NCBI GenBank assembly: GCA_026874595.1
Contig: CM049309.1
Span: 26,663,033-26,727,032 of the forward strand
Direction: 5' to 3'
DNA from: Sipunculus nudus
Taxonomy: Eukaryota; Annelida; Sipuncula; Golfingiida; Sipunculidae
Length of the DNA stretch: 64,000 nucleotides
Of the stretch, positions 22,798-35,019 are shown piece by piece. Position 1 is the stretch's first letter, and each line of letters starts with the position of its first letter. A program made the translations under genes and the position numbers. The notes beneath the pieces were generated by a model. That model was not told the DNA's origin. It did no database searches and saw nothing but the letters and a program-made list of their open reading frames with translations.

Positions 22798-25104
22798 CTA
22801 GACATTTCTTGGCACCGCAGGTGCCAGAGTATCCCCAGACATAGTAGCCCCCCCCCCCCCCCCTTTAAGAATAGGCCCCTATTTTTAGCAGCATATACTG
22901 ACACTTGGCATATTTATTGTTTCTTCCATCTATCAATCCACAATCTTGTTGAAGATGTTGGTCCTGTGACCTTGATCTTTTTAAAGATGTGTCGTGTGAC
23001 CTTGACCTTTGACCTCATGACCCAAAAATCAATTTGGGTCTTGCTTTTCCAATGGGACATATACAAGTCAAGTTTGAAATCTATACATCAATAAAGCAGG
23101 AATTATCATCCAGAAACTAATTTTTGGACAGATGGCTCCTGTGACCTTAACCTTTGACCTTGTGACCTCAAATTTGATAGGGTTCTTCCTCTCTTGGCAG
23201 GTGAACTATATGTGCAAGATGAAAGATCTGAGATGAAATGTTTGGCTGAAAATGCATCCACATCTTTTTGAAGATGTGTCCTGTGACCTTGACCTTTGAA
23301 CTCATGACCCCAAAATTAATTTGGGTCTTGCTTTTCCTATGGAACATATAAAAGTCAAGTTTGAAATCCATACATCAATAAAAGCAGGAATTATCATCTA
23401 GAAACAAATTTTTGGATAGATGGCTCCTGTGACCTTCACCTTCGACCTTGTGACCTCAAAATTGATAGGGGTCTTCCACTCTTGGCAGGTGAACTATATG
23501 TGCAAGATGAAACATCTGAGATGAATTGTTTAACTGAAAATGCATCCACAATCTTTTTAAATAGGTTTCCTGTGACCTTGACCTTTGACCCCCAAATCAA
23601 TTCTGGTCTTGCTTTTCCAATGGGTCAAATACAAGTCAAGTTTGAAATCCATACATCAATAAAAGAAGGAATTATCATCCAGAAACTAATTTTTGGACAG
23701 ATGGCTCCTGTGACCTTCACCTTTGACCTAGTGACCTCAAAATTGATAGGGTTCTTCCTCTCTTGGCAGGTGAACTATATGTGCAAGATGAAAGATCTGA
23801 GATGAAATGTTTGGCTGAAAATGCATCCACATCTTTTTAAAGATGTGTCCTGTGACCTTGACCTTTGACCTCATGACCCCAAAATCAATTTGGGTCTTGC
23901 TTTTCCAACGGGACATATACAAGTCAAGTTTGAAATCCATACACTAATAAAAGCAGAAATTATCATCCAGAAACTAATTTTAGGACAGATGGCTCCTGTG
24001 ACCTTCACCTTTGACCTTGTGACCTCAAAATTGATAGGGGTCTTCCACTCTTGGCAGGTGAACTATATGTGCAAGATGAAAGATCTGAGATGAATTGTTT
24101 GGCTGAAAATGCATCCACAATCTTTTTAAAGATGTTTCTTGTGAACTTGACATTTGACCTCATGACCCCAAAATCAATTGGAGTCTTGCTTTTTCAATGG
24201 GACATATATAAGTCAAGTTTGAAATCAATACATCAATAAAAGCAGGAATTATCATCCAGAAACTAATTTTTGGACAGACAGCTCCTGTGGCCTTGACCTT
24301 TGGCCTTGTGACCCCAAAATTGATATGGATCATCCACTATTGGCAAGTGAGCTATATATTCAAGATGAAAGACCTGGGATGAAAGTTTGGCTTAAAATGC
24401 ATCCACAGTATCTTTTAAGATGCCAGTCCAGTGACCTTGACCTTTGACCTCATGACCCTATAACCTATAGGGTTCTTACTTTAGTGGTGGACTATACATA
24501 AGTCATGTTTGAAATCCATATGGCTATCAACACTGGAGATATCATAAGAGGTGTGTGATTTTCACCATATATGGCAATATTAAAGGTCAAGGCCACTCTC
24601 ATAGGAAAGGTCATGACCCCAATTTAAATAAACTTCATCCCATAACCCATACCTATGTATATGCATAATATAAAAGAAATCTGTCCATTAGTTTTTGACT
24701 TGTAATGCTCACAGTTCTGTAAGGTGGCAATTTTGGGGGTATTAAACAGCACGAAAACAAGTAAAGAATAATAGGTGGCGCCACCAGTTTCTTGAACATG
24801 ACAACCCTATCCATGATCTTCCATCAACTTGATTTTGGGATAAATCCATGCAAAATTTGAGATATTAAAGAATTTGTGTGATTTTCCCCAAAACTGGACC
24901 TATTCAAGGTCAAGGACACTCTCCTAGTAAAGGTCATGACCTCATTTTAAATAGGCGTCGTCCTCTTACCCATATCTATACATATACTAAGTTTGGTAAA
25001 GTTCCGTGAAATATTTTTTGGGTTATCGCGCCAACAAGATTTATATGCGGCGGCGGCGGGACCAGTATGAAAACATAGTATCCCCCGACTTTGTCTGGGG
25101 ATAC
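22798..25104 (+). mobile_element. Family-C element, copy 2 (full length, 2.3 kb)
   Basis: The 5' end is CTAGACATTTCTTGGCACCG with the perfect GGCACC/GGTGCC hairpin, then GTATCCCCAGACA. The 3' end is the 27-nt hairpin at 25078-25104, which is the perfect inverted partner of that 13-nt arm. A C-run at 22848-22862, a 288-bp array, two GGTCAAGGyCACTCTC blocks and GGTGGCGCCACC (24774-24785) lie between. It is collinear with copy 1 but with more array units. It is non-coding and lies inside the 12.4-kb SMAP intron. Confidence 0.78.
22975..24290 (+). repeat. About 288-bp tandem array in C copy 2
   Basis: The GGACAGATGGCTCCTG landmark recurs at about 23126, 23413, 23695, 23984 and 24272 (spacing 282-289 bp). 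Each unit has two TGACCT half-site clusters; perfect TGACCTTGACCTTTGACCT occurs at 22997, 23862 and 24432 (the last just past the array), with single-base variants in others. About 4.5 units, against about 3.5 in copy 1. Confidence 0.9.
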
Positions 25105-25220
25105 AATAATTGTATATATAACATGAAATATTATTTTTATTTCTAATATGGATCAAATTGCTATATCCTACCTGTTCTGGAAAACTAATAAAGATCAGGT
25201 GAACTTCAAAGAACGGTGAA

Positions 25221-27831
25221 AACAAGGGACCTATGGGTCACGGCGCTCAGCTGTTATATATGATAAAAAAATATGATTTAGAAATGAGGCACATGCTGGT
25301 TTTGTGTGGTAAAATATATAAGCTGTATTATGAGTTGTTGTTGTTTAGCTTATGTATGATTTTGATAGTACCTTTGGAGACAAGGAAGAGGATTGATTTC
25401 ATTTATTTTATTTACAAATGGAGTACTATTGTCACACAGACTTTGACTTGGCCATATAACTTATAAGCAGAACATATAATATAAGAGCTTAACTATTTAT
25501 TTAAAAAATTACAAATATTGTCCCAAATATAATTGTTATTAAAAATAATCAGAGAATGTATGATTTTTTAAAATAAGATATAATTGAAATGATTATTAAA
25601 ATAATATTAAAGAATATATTCATGAATGCATTCATGAATACATTTTGAAAGTATTTGCACTGGTATTCATATACTTTCATTTTTAGCTGAACTCCCATTC
25701 TTTATGCAAGAAATTTTATAATGGAGTACATATGCATATTCCTATTTAAATACAATTGCAAAGTATTTGCACCATGTCTGGTATTTATTCAGTTTTCACC
25801 AAACAATGATGTTGAGAATCCAGAATATACAAAATTCACACATTTAAATAATGATCGTAAGTACCTGGTTTTATGGCTTTTATTTATATTAAAAAAAAAT
25901 TAATGTTATATATTCATTTTGGACTAATTTCACATCAATGTACACACTAGACACAGTAGGAATCTAGATTAATATTATCAACTGCATCTTTGTCTATCAT
26001 TAATTTCCTTCATATGATCCCTAATGATTAGTAATGAATAATATGATTTACTTTTTTTATCATTAAAATTGAACTGAAAAATACCATAGGTGACTGCATG
26101 GTGTTATTTGGAATACGTAACATTCTATCCATCGATACAAGATTCTTATATCATCAGTAACTGCAAGTTAATTTCCTGTTATTATAAACTAACAAATTCC
26201 TTTTCTATTTTTCTTTAATTTGTTATTAAAACCGATAAAAATTTATTAATTTATTATTTATTGTTGGTTAAAACTACTAGATGAGTTGGGTTGGACACGT
26301 GGATCAACTGTGGCTGGCCATAAGCTGCCTGGCTGCCCAAGTGAATGCCTCGCCTCAAGCATGCATAATCTGCTGAAAGTTCATCATGGTCAACATACAG
26401 GTGACTCAAGAGGGGCTGGAGAGAGCCAAGGTCTGACATAGTCTCATAAAAACATTAATAAAAGCTACAATTTTTGGCCAATTTCTTTCAGCTTTCTAAT
26501 CTAAAAAGCTGAAATCATTATGTGTGCATAATATGAAAATTATATCAACAGTGCTCATAGGAAACAAACGTGCCATGGTCAAAGTTGGGCAAAATTTAAG
26601 GTACTAATTTTATATTTATACAAATAACTTATAAAATTTGAAAAATTCAGAACTAATTATGGGTATTCAATTGAATCTTGATTAAAAATTGTTACATCAT
26701 TGACAAAAAATCTCTAGCTTCAGCAATGCCCTTGTTAAGGGAGTAAATATATTTCTTGATTTTTTACAAAGAGCATTATGTTTGGGCCCATAACTTAAAA
26801 CAATTACGCAATACTGACATCATTTCTGGCATGTGCATAGAGAATGTATAGAAAAATATGTATATTATATATGATTGATATTAGGTAGTCTTGAAGTGTA
26901 GCAATGGGTTTTTTAATGGAAAAATTAAGTTTTTCATTAATATCTCGAAGGTATTAAGTCCTAGTGACCAAATTCTTGGCATGGTAGGGGATTTTGGAGA
27001 CATCTAATTGTATGCCAAATTTTTGGAACTGAAAGCTGAAGCTAGGGAGCTAGGCTCTTTCAAACTGCATAACCCTAGCTTGATGTACATAATATGTTAC
27101 ATGGTGCTTGAAAACTTGAATAACATCTACAGTTTTTGATCAACTGGTTTCAAATTTTTGGTGTTAACAGACAAAATGCTAACAAAAACATGCTGTGAAA
27201 ATTAAATCCGCAGTATTTACAGGAAAAAAAGTGCCATGGTCAAAGTTGGGCAAAATTTAAGGTACAAATTTTTATTTTTGTTAATATTTTAAAAAATTGA
27301 AAAGATTTTGATCTAATTTTGGGTATACAATTTAATTTTGATTAATTAAAGTTATATTACTGGAAAAAAAGTTCATAGCTTCAATATGTTTTGTGTTAAG
27401 TGATCAAATATCTTTCCTGATTTTTTACAAAATGCATTATGTTTGGGCCCATAACTTTTTTAAATTATACAATACAAACATAATTTCTGGCATGTACATA
27501 GGAAATATATAGAGGAATATATATGGTAAATATGAGGAAAAACAGATGAGTGGTTTTGATATTAGGCAGTCCTGAAGTGTGAAAATAGGTTTTTAATAAA
27601 AAAAATTGAGGTTTTTCCTTAATTTCTCAAAGGAACGAAGTCGCAAAGACCCAGTTTTTGGCTTGGTAGGAGATCTTGGGGACATCTAACATTATGCTGA
27701 ATTTTGGATTCCTAGGTCTAACGGTTTCAAAACGTGCCACATCGACGGACGGACAGACAGACAGACGGACAGACGATGGACAATGGACCATGACTATAGC
27801 TTAGATCACTTATAGTCAGCTGAGCTAGAAA
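25221..27831 (+). mobile_element. Family-A element, 2.65-kb subfamily, copy 2 (complete)
   Basis: Same start, body and tail as copy 1, including the 22-bp palindrome (25618-25639) and a tetramer run at about 27745-27775. The tail ends CTTAGATCACTTATAGTCAG then CTGAGCTAGAAA, so two bases of the terminal hairpin have changed. It lies in the 12.4-kb SMAP intron. Confidence 0.78.
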
Positions 27832-27956
27832 AGACACATTCACAGATTTACTCATGAAATATGTATAAAACAATGGAAAATCGCCAGAAATCTAACAGAA
27901 TGGTAAAATCTAACATTTTAACGTGTTTTCCCACCTTTGTAATGTTTATTTAGATT

Positions 27957-28077
27957 GTTTTGGTACTCCTGTTAAAGCATGTTGTCCCTTTTTGTTGTTG
28001 GGGACAGAATGTCAGGGAACCTCTGTCGCATTGCATTACGGTTATCCAGTGTCAAAACAATGTCAGACGTCTTTTTT
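27957..28077 (+). repeat. 120-bp inverted repeat, left copy
   Basis: TTTTGGTACTCC at the outer end through CAGTGTCAAAACAATGTCAG and ACGTCTTTTT at the inner end. The reverse complement of 34311-34426 aligns with it along its length, with mismatches and a few short gaps. The pair points toward each other across 6.2 kb. Confidence 0.75.
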
Positions 28078-28616
28078 ATCTTAAGACATAAGCAAAAATT
28101 CTTGAATTTGAGTAACTAAAGTTTATTGAAAATTATTTCATATTTATTTTGTTCAAAACATAACCTGAAAGTTGTCAAAGCATGTTGTCTCTATCAAGGA
28201 GCAAGTTTGATAGCCACCATCTTGAAAATTGATGACATCGCTAACCTCTATAACAGGCAACATAAACATAGAAAATGTCTCAAGGAATGAGAAATATTCA
28301 CATTTTAAGTACAAAATGATAATAATTAAGATATATACCAATCTTTTGTGGAAATTTGGTATGGTTTATTGTCATTACAATGTGGCATGGTCAGTCCAAA
28401 GATTGCTTTTGTTTACATCCTGGGTGTCAGTTTCCAACGTCACTCAACTAATCGGCTATCCAACAGTCTAAATTAGAATTTTATGAATATTTATGAGAAT
28501 TTCCCAGGTAAATGAATAAATAATTATCAACTTTACGATGGGGTAAACATGAAGAAAAACAGATGAGTGGTTTTGATATTATGCAGTCCTGAAGTGTGAA
28601 AATAGGTTTTTAATTA
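28078..28616. other. Unassigned, ending in a family-A scrap
   Basis: No gene recognised. Overlapping open frames of 62 and 80 codons (28153-28341 minus, 28229-28471 plus) match nothing known to me. From about 28550 the sequence GAAAAACAGATGAGTGGTTT and ATAGGTTTTTAAT is a 70-bp piece of the family-A tail, followed at once by a family-B start. Confidence 0.4.
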
Positions 28617-29554
28617 ACAAGGCCTACAGGCCTAATGCAAACCTGTGCAAAGTTTGGGAGGATGAATGGAGGTTTATTTTTAAAATTTAATAGTGTTCCT
28701 TTTAAGTCCTGCATATCTACCTTAGTCATTATGATTTCAGCAAAATGGACATTTCGGACCTGCAAAGTTTCAGACTAGGACATTTTAAAACTAGAATATG
28801 GGCAGTCTACAAGCGACTATGTGTATTCACAGAAATCAGAGTCGGACGGGTGAAGTGAGGCATGGATTAAGTGGCAAGGGGAATAGAGTGAGGTGTGTTG
28901 CATATTAGCATGGATGTCTGCAGCGTAAACGTGAATGTAGGTGGTGCCACCTGTCATAAAATCGAGAAAATTGTCCAGGATGTATAAACCTGCAAAATTT
29001 CAGGTGGATAAGTCAAACCACTGCTGAGATATGAGTGATTTTATCCCAAGGCAGATGAACAGATGGACGCTGTGCATAAGTGGTTGCATGTGGCGCCACC
29101 AGTTTTGCTTTAGATGAAAAGCTATGTGAGATCTATACACAAGCAAAATTTTGGCCCAATCAGTCAAACGGTTCCCGAGATATGAGCTTGGATGTCTGCA
29201 GAGTAAAGGTGAATGTAGGTGGCGCCACTCGTCATAAAATTGAGAAAGCTGTCCAGGATGTATAAACCTTCAAAATTTCAGGTGGATAAGTCAAACCACT
29301 GCTGAGATATGAGTGATATTATACCAAGGCAGATGAACAGATAGACGCTGTGCTTAAATGGTTGCAGGTGGTGCCACCATTTTTAGTGTATGTTATAAAG
29401 CTACGAAAGGGCTACATTTGTGCAAAATTTTTAGCCTGATCGGTCAAATGGTTCCCGAGATATGTGGGTTTATGTGTAAAAACAGATGCACAAATGGATG
29501 CTGGGCAGCGAGGAAAGGTCAGTTAAAATGACTTATAGTCAGCTGAGCTAAAAA
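28617..29554 (+). mobile_element. Chimeric element: family-B start, family-A end
   Basis: It starts AACAAGGCCTACAGGCCTAA then GCAAACCTGTGC, has two units of the family-B tandem repeat, follows family B as far as CAGCGAGGAAAGGTCAG, then switches to ATGACTTATAGTCAGCTGAG then CTAAAAA, the family-A terminus. In complete family-B copies the same point continues AGGTCAACCAAAAATGA. Confidence 0.7.
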
Positions 29555-30266
29555 TTGGCCTAAGTGACATATGAAAGGATACATTTCATAAACAAAAGTG
29601 TGAATTTAATTGAGTTTTCAATAGTTAAATATATGGTCATATGAGCTAAAATCTAATAAAATATAAGTTTGCCCAATATTCTTGATTAACTTAAAGTTTA
29701 ACAGTGATATTCAAACTAAGGCCCAGCCAACTTAAAGAGATCTGAATGAAATGCTACAAAGTATTTATATCTTATTAAATCTTAACATGTCATAAAGCAT
29801 TAGATCCTAACATTTTATCATATTTGAATATTAGGATTCAAATCCTGAAAATTATTTGGTTTAAAAATTCACTTGAAAATTTGAGGTGGGTCTCTGTGGT
29901 TACTGCTTGTTGCTGAAAAAAATGTGAAATTATAAGATTCATCTTGTTTTTAGCAAAGTCCTATCAACAGAATGGAGTGGGGTTGAGGGGGGGGGGGGGG
30001 AGAGAGAGAGAGAGAGAGAGGGCCTGACCCAGATCACCTAGACAGAGCTGGCCATGAGTGAAGATATTACATAACACCCTGCCCGGCTGAGAGCTGGCTG
30101 GAGTACACTGCATACTAATGGCTTGATGTAAACAATACTACTTGACATGGTGTTTGAAAACTTGAATAAAATCTAGTTTTTGATAAATTGGTTTCAACTT
30201 TCAGATCTTAACAGCTAATATACTAATGTGAACATACTGTGAAATTAAATCCACAGCACTTACAGG
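29555..30266. other. Intronic sequence with GA run
   Basis: No gene recognised. G-run and (GA)n at 29978-30020, followed by TTGATGTAAACAATACT and CTTGACATGGTGTTTGAAAA, phrases that recur at 5920, 15540, 20270 and 44680 and belong to family-A-type bodies. Confidence 0.5.
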
Positions 30267-30884
30267 AACAAGTGACCCATGGGTCATGACGCTCAGCTGC
30301 CAAGCATGACCTGTGACATCATGGGCTGAGATTCACAACTTCCAGTCAAATTTTGAAGAACCAATTTGCCAATTTGTTGAAATTTTCTACGACAACAGAA
30401 ACATATATCACCTATGTCTGGTTAAAACACAGTGAATTGATGGTCTGAGGAAAATGTATGATTGTTAAGGTATCCAGAACTATTCCCATAGCTTACTTGA
30501 TACCTGACAGTCTCAAAAGGAACACCACAAAAGGCAAATATAAGATCAAAATATAAAGCAAAAAATCAAGGAAATCCATGCAAGAATTATTGAGAAACAG
30601 GTGCTTCTGTATGAATTTTTATTTAATACAAGCCAACTGTGCTGCACTTTCATATATGATGATAATATTTATTAAGAAATATTTGACCCAATCCTTTGCA
30701 AGATTACATTAATATACGTCCGACTGCCTTCACTTTAACAGTTCTTGAGATAATATGATCAAAAGGAATTTAAAGATGGTTGCCTGGTGGCCATTTTGGA
30801 CTTCTGACAGGTCTGAAATCAGACAACAACCATTCTCTAAATCGGACCAAAAATTGAAGGTAAATTACTGAAACTGCACTGAAC
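30267..30884 (+). mobile_element. Family-A-like start, 3' part replaced
   Basis: It starts AACAAGTGACCCATGGGTCA and GACGCTCAGCTG. The body is unlike the other family-A copies. It has no family-A tail; family E begins at about 30885. Confidence 0.5.
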
Positions 30885-31917
30885 TAGAATATCAGCAGAA
30901 GCTGACAAAAGCCCTCAGCCAAAAGAACAGTGTTTAGAGGTGGTTACAGTAAAAAGTACTAAATATCTGTTCTCACATGGATGTATATCTGTACATGTCT
31001 CAGTTATAAATTTAAAATGGAGAGGTATGTACCATGATTCATAACAACCCACCAAATGCTTCCTGAAAAATAAGCTTCTAAGTTTTATTCTATTATAAGC
31101 TCTGTGAACTTGAAAAGTAGGTCAAGGTCACCCATCTTTGAACTTGACCGAGATTTTGTCGATATACATCTTCACCAAAGAAATAAAATTCCTATTGTGA
31201 ATACTTTTAGAGATATTCCACTCACAAGGCCAAAATTGAAAAATCTAAGAAAAATTCATTAAAAATCAGAAATTGCAGGTGGTGCCCCAAAACTTGTGCA
31301 GTAGTTACAGACTATCAGTCCCTACAATCATAGTAAGTATTGTGAAAATCCAGCCTATGGTTCCAGAGAAATAAGCTTCGAAATTTTTCCATAATTAGCT
31401 CCAAAACGTAGAAAAAAGGTCAAGGTCACCCATCTTCGAACTTGACCGAGATTTTGTCAATATCCATCTTCACCGAAAAAATAAAATTCCTGCGATGAAT
31501 TCTTTTAGAGATATCCCGCTCACAAGCCCAAAGTTGAAAAATCCGATAAAAATTCATTAAAAATCAGAAATTGTAGGTGGCGCCACCAAACTTGTGTAGC
31601 AGGTACAGACTATCAGTCTGAATAATCATAGTAAGTTTTGTGAAAATCCACCAAATGGTTCCTGAGTAATAAGCATCTAAGTGTTTTTCTATAATCAGCT
31701 CTAAAATGTAGAAAAGTAGGTCAAGGTCACCCATCTTCGAACTTGACCGAGATTTTGTCGATATACATCTTTACCGAGGAAATGAAATTCTGACGGCGAA
31801 TCCTTTTCAAGGTATCCTGCTCACAAGGTAAAAGTTAACGGACGCCGGACGGACGGACTGACGGACAGCTTGGGTGACGACAATAGCCCATCAGCCTAAA
31901 GGCTGAGGGCTAAAAAA
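30885..31917 (+). mobile_element. Family-E element
   Basis: The 5' end has a TCAGC/GCTGA hairpin (TCAGCAGAAGCTGA) and the arm AGCCCTCAGCC at about 30911. The 3' end has TAGCCC-A-TCAGCC-TAAA-GGCTGA-GGGCTA, a 12-bp stem with one bulged base, then AAAAAA; GGCTGAGGGCT is the inverted partner of the 5' arm. Inside are three units of about 290 bp (AGGTCAAGGTCACCCATCTT at about 31120, 31418 and 31719) and GGTGGCGCCACC at 31576. An ACGGACGG run precedes the end. It is non-coding. Confidence 0.65.
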
Positions 31918-32630
31918 GGATTTCTAAGGTGGCTAACTGACAGACATAATGGATTTCTGACAAGTCTGACATTTGATATCACACATCCTCCAACAAGAGA
32001 CCAAACTTGGGGCAAATTCTCCAAATGATGTTACAGTAATGAATGTCCAAAACAATTCAAAAGGCATGTTCAGGCGCTCATATCAGATTTATAGATATGC
32101 AAATGTAAAAGTGTAGGTCCAATATTTTTTATTATCACTCTGCTTTTCAATGGGGTAAGCAGGGTTGGTAAACTGCAAAACCTGAAAGAATAGAAATGCA
32201 GAAAGCATGGCTAAGAGTCTTGTAATAAAATAAAGCCATCCTAAATCAAGTACACATCCACATATTATGAGAACAAACACTTGCTTTTATATGTGGTGAT
32301 TTATAAAAAACTATTCAGATCTAGGAAACTAAGTTTATTGCTATGATTCCATAAAATAAACTGCAAAATCTTCCCATCATCTTATAAATCAGTAGCTAAA
32401 CCTTAATACTATACTCTCATAGTGTTAATTCCTGGCTGAAGTATTCCAACAACAGTGTTTTTTTAATGCAGTAACGAGGTACTTATCACTCAGCCTTATC
32501 ACTTAATAGCCTGATACAAAAGGGAGTCATATGTCACCAGTGTCACTCACAATTACAGCCACACGGTGAGATGTACCAGCTGGAGTGCAAGCTTATATAT
32601 ACAAGAAAAATAGAGATGGTCTACAAAATA
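31918..32630. other. Intronic, no feature recognised
   Basis: AT-rich sequence without the repeat landmarks used here. A 63-codon minus-strand frame at 32089-32280 is hydrophobic but has no supporting context. Confidence 0.4.
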
Positions 32631-33480
32631 AGTTGACCTGACCTATGACCTTGGCCTTTTGCCCACATATCAACTGGATTCTTTCTAAATGATGGGTAAC
32701 TACTAACCAATTACATCTGGCCGTGTGTAATTACTTGGCAACCAATGAGTGAATAACTTAGACCTGCAACCTTTAACCTCCTGACCAGCTGACCTCAAAA
32801 TCAATTAGTTTTTTCTTCATGCAAAAAGACCCATAAATATGAAGTTTGAATCACATTCAGTGATGCATAGATGTGGCATATGTGAAAGACTGAAGGTTTG
32901 GGTTGAACAGTTTCACTTGAAATATGTTCACAAGCATTTAGAACAATATTGTGACCTTGACCTTTGACCTTTTGAACTCAACATCAGTAGGCTTCTTCCC
33001 CTATTGGTAGGTAAGCCATATATGACAGATGGAAAGTATAGATTGAAAAGTTTGCCTGAAAATGACTCCACGCAAGAAGAGGGTGCTGTGAACTTGACCT
33101 TTGACCTCAAAATCAATAGGTCTTTTCCCCTGTTGGCAGAGAAGCGATATCAGTGCTGAAAGGTTTGGAATGAAAGGTCTAGCTTGAAATGTGTCCACAA
33201 CCTTTTCAAAGAAGTGGATCCTGTGACCCTGACCTATGACCTTGTGACCTCAACATCTATAGGATTCTTCTCCCACTTAGTAGGTGAGCTATATGTGAAA
33301 GATCAAAGAATTGGGATGAAAGGTTTGGCTTAAAATGCATCCACAAACTTTTCAAAGAAGTAGGTACTGTGACCTTGACCTCTGACCTTGTGACCTCAAA
33401 ATAATTATGGTTCTTCCCATGTTGGTAGGTGAGCTGTATGTGAAAGATGGAAGGTTTGGGATGAAAATTTTGGCTAAAAG
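32631..33480 (+). repeat. Diverged TGACCT-rich repeats, family-C type
   Basis: Several units of roughly 130-150 bp repeat the theme TGTGACCTTGACCTTTGACC, TCTTCCC-x-TTGGTAGGTGAGC, TATATGTGAAAGAT. One perfect TGACCTTGACCTTTGACCT is at 32952-32970. The order of blocks matches half of the 288-bp unit in family C, but divergence is much higher, suggesting an older relative. No C ends are present. Confidence 0.65.
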
Positions 33481-34310
33481 AATTATTTCTGGGGGGTGCA
33501 AACACACCCCATAACTTCGAGAATATAGGTCGCAGTGACCTAATTTCAGGTTTGCAAGGAGATCTTTTAGAACCTCTAAGACTGCATAGGGTTCATGGCC
33601 CTAGCTCCTACGGTTATGATTTGTGCCCTGCTAACGGACGGCCAGACGGACAGACGGAAGGACGACGGACAAAGACCCATCGCTATAGCCCAGCATGACT
33701 GAAAGTCAGCTGAGCTAAAAAACGTACCATGGTCAAATTTGGGCAAAATTTGAGGTACTGATTTTATATTTTTGTGAATAACTTGTATAATTTGTAATAT
33801 CCAGATCTAATTTTCAGTATACAACTGAATCTTGATTTAATGAAGTTATATCCCTGAAAATAGTCTCTAGCTCCAGCAATTCTTGTGTTAAGTGAGTTAA
33901 TATATTTCCTGATTTTTTACAAGGTACATTATGTTCGGGCCCATAACTTCAACAAAATACACATACTGACCTTATTTTACATATGTACATAGGAAATGTA
34001 TGGAAGAATATGCATACTGAATATGATCAAAAACAGATCAGTAATATTGATATTAGGCAGTCTTGAAGTGTAACAATGGGTTTTTAATGGAAAACAGAGG
34101 TTTTTCCTTAATATCTCGAAGGGACAAAGTCCTAGTGACCCAATTTTTCGTATGGTAGGAGATTTTGGGGATATCTAACTGTATGCAAAATTTTGGATTC
34201 ATAGGTCCAATGGTTTTAAAATGTGCCCTGTTAACGGACGGACAGACGGACGGACAAAGGACAAAGACTATAGCTCAGATGACTTATAGTCAATCGAGCT
34301 AAAAAGACGT
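33481..34310 (+). mobile_element. Two consecutive family-A tails
   Basis: The first tail ends at about 33720 (GACTGAAAGTCAGCTGAGCT then AAAAA, hairpin partly lost). The second begins ACGTACCATGGTCAAATTTG and ends at 34309 (GACTTATAGTCAATCGAGCT then AAAAA). The right copy of the 120-bp inverted repeat follows immediately. Confidence 0.65.
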
Positions 34311-34426
34311 CTGACATTGTTTTGACACTGGGTAACCATAATGCAATGCGTCGGGGATTCCCCTGCACTTTCTGTCACGTGCAACAAAAAAAGGGATATA
34401 TACTTAATGGGAGTACCAAAACATTG
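34311..34426 (-). repeat. 120-bp inverted repeat, right copy
   Basis: The inverted partner of 27957-28077. It starts AAAAAGACGTCTGACATTG directly at the CTAAAAA end of a family-A tail and runs to GAGTACCAAAACATTG. Better than 80 % identical by eye. It could be the terminal repeat of a large element spanning 27957-34426 or an older inverted duplication; no transposase is visible between. Confidence 0.7.
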
Positions 34427-34770
34427 ATGTTTGGGGTCTCCGGGAACTAACAAGCTGTTCCAGTGTCACACCAAAGGGGGTGGGGTGGGGGGGGACTCTC
34501 ACGCTATATCAATTAGCGCTGGGCTTATCAGTGGCATCTCTGTGTGCCTTTGTGAGTGAGTTTTATGACCCCCATTAGCAACATTCGACACAGCCAGACT
34601 CTCAGTTGATACTCCAGTCTGTAAACTCCTTCGTCTCAGTATTACTACCCAGAGCTTGATAGTGCAAATTGCCATATAAGGATATTTGATATGATGTTCC
34701 ATTTTACACTGAATGCCACATTGTTGAGGTCTGACTTTACTTCAATAGCTCAGTTTAAGTGTGTACTCAC
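34427..34770 (-). other. SMAP intron, exon-proximal part
   Basis: A G-rich run (34477-34494) and no repeat family. It is the downstream flank of the 34771-35019 exon. A 67-codon minus-strand frame here has no SMAP-like character. Confidence 0.5.
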
Positions 34771-35019
34771 CTGGAACACCAAATGTAGCCTGCTGGGTAC
34801 CTGATCCATACAGGGCTAATATACTCTCTTTAGTAGATTTTTCTTTGTTGGTTGAGCCATTCTCTCCCAGTAAAGACAGGTCATCACTTGCTCCTGGCTG
34901 ACCAGAGCCAGACAGTTCATTGGCTGGTGCTGTGGCTGTTTGACTTACTGGCTGGATAGTGGGGCCCCCAAGGAAGTCCCCAAATGGGTCACCATCATTG
35001 TTGCTGGGTGCAGGAGTAT
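34771..35019 (-). CDS. SMAP1/SMAP2-like: SMAP1/SMAP2-type ArfGAP, exon with DPF and ALYG motifs
   Basis: A 249-bp internal exon (phase 1 in, phase 1 out). The acceptor is TTTTCTGTATATGACAG and the donor GTGAGT. After the split Asp it reads TPAPSNNDGDPFGDFLGG, then a low-complexity stretch of Ser, Gly and Thr, then STKESILALYGSGTQQ and ATFGVP, ending with one base of a Gly codon. The K-(E/D)-S-I-L-x-L-Y-G block matches the conserved segment of SMAP1 (KDSILSLYG). DPF is a short motif used by endocytic proteins to bind the AP-2 appendage; its use here is inferred. The apparent Met start within this open frame is intronic (ATG of TATATGACAG), so it is not a real start. The exon lies between introns of 22.0 and 12.4 kb. 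Confidence 0.9.
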
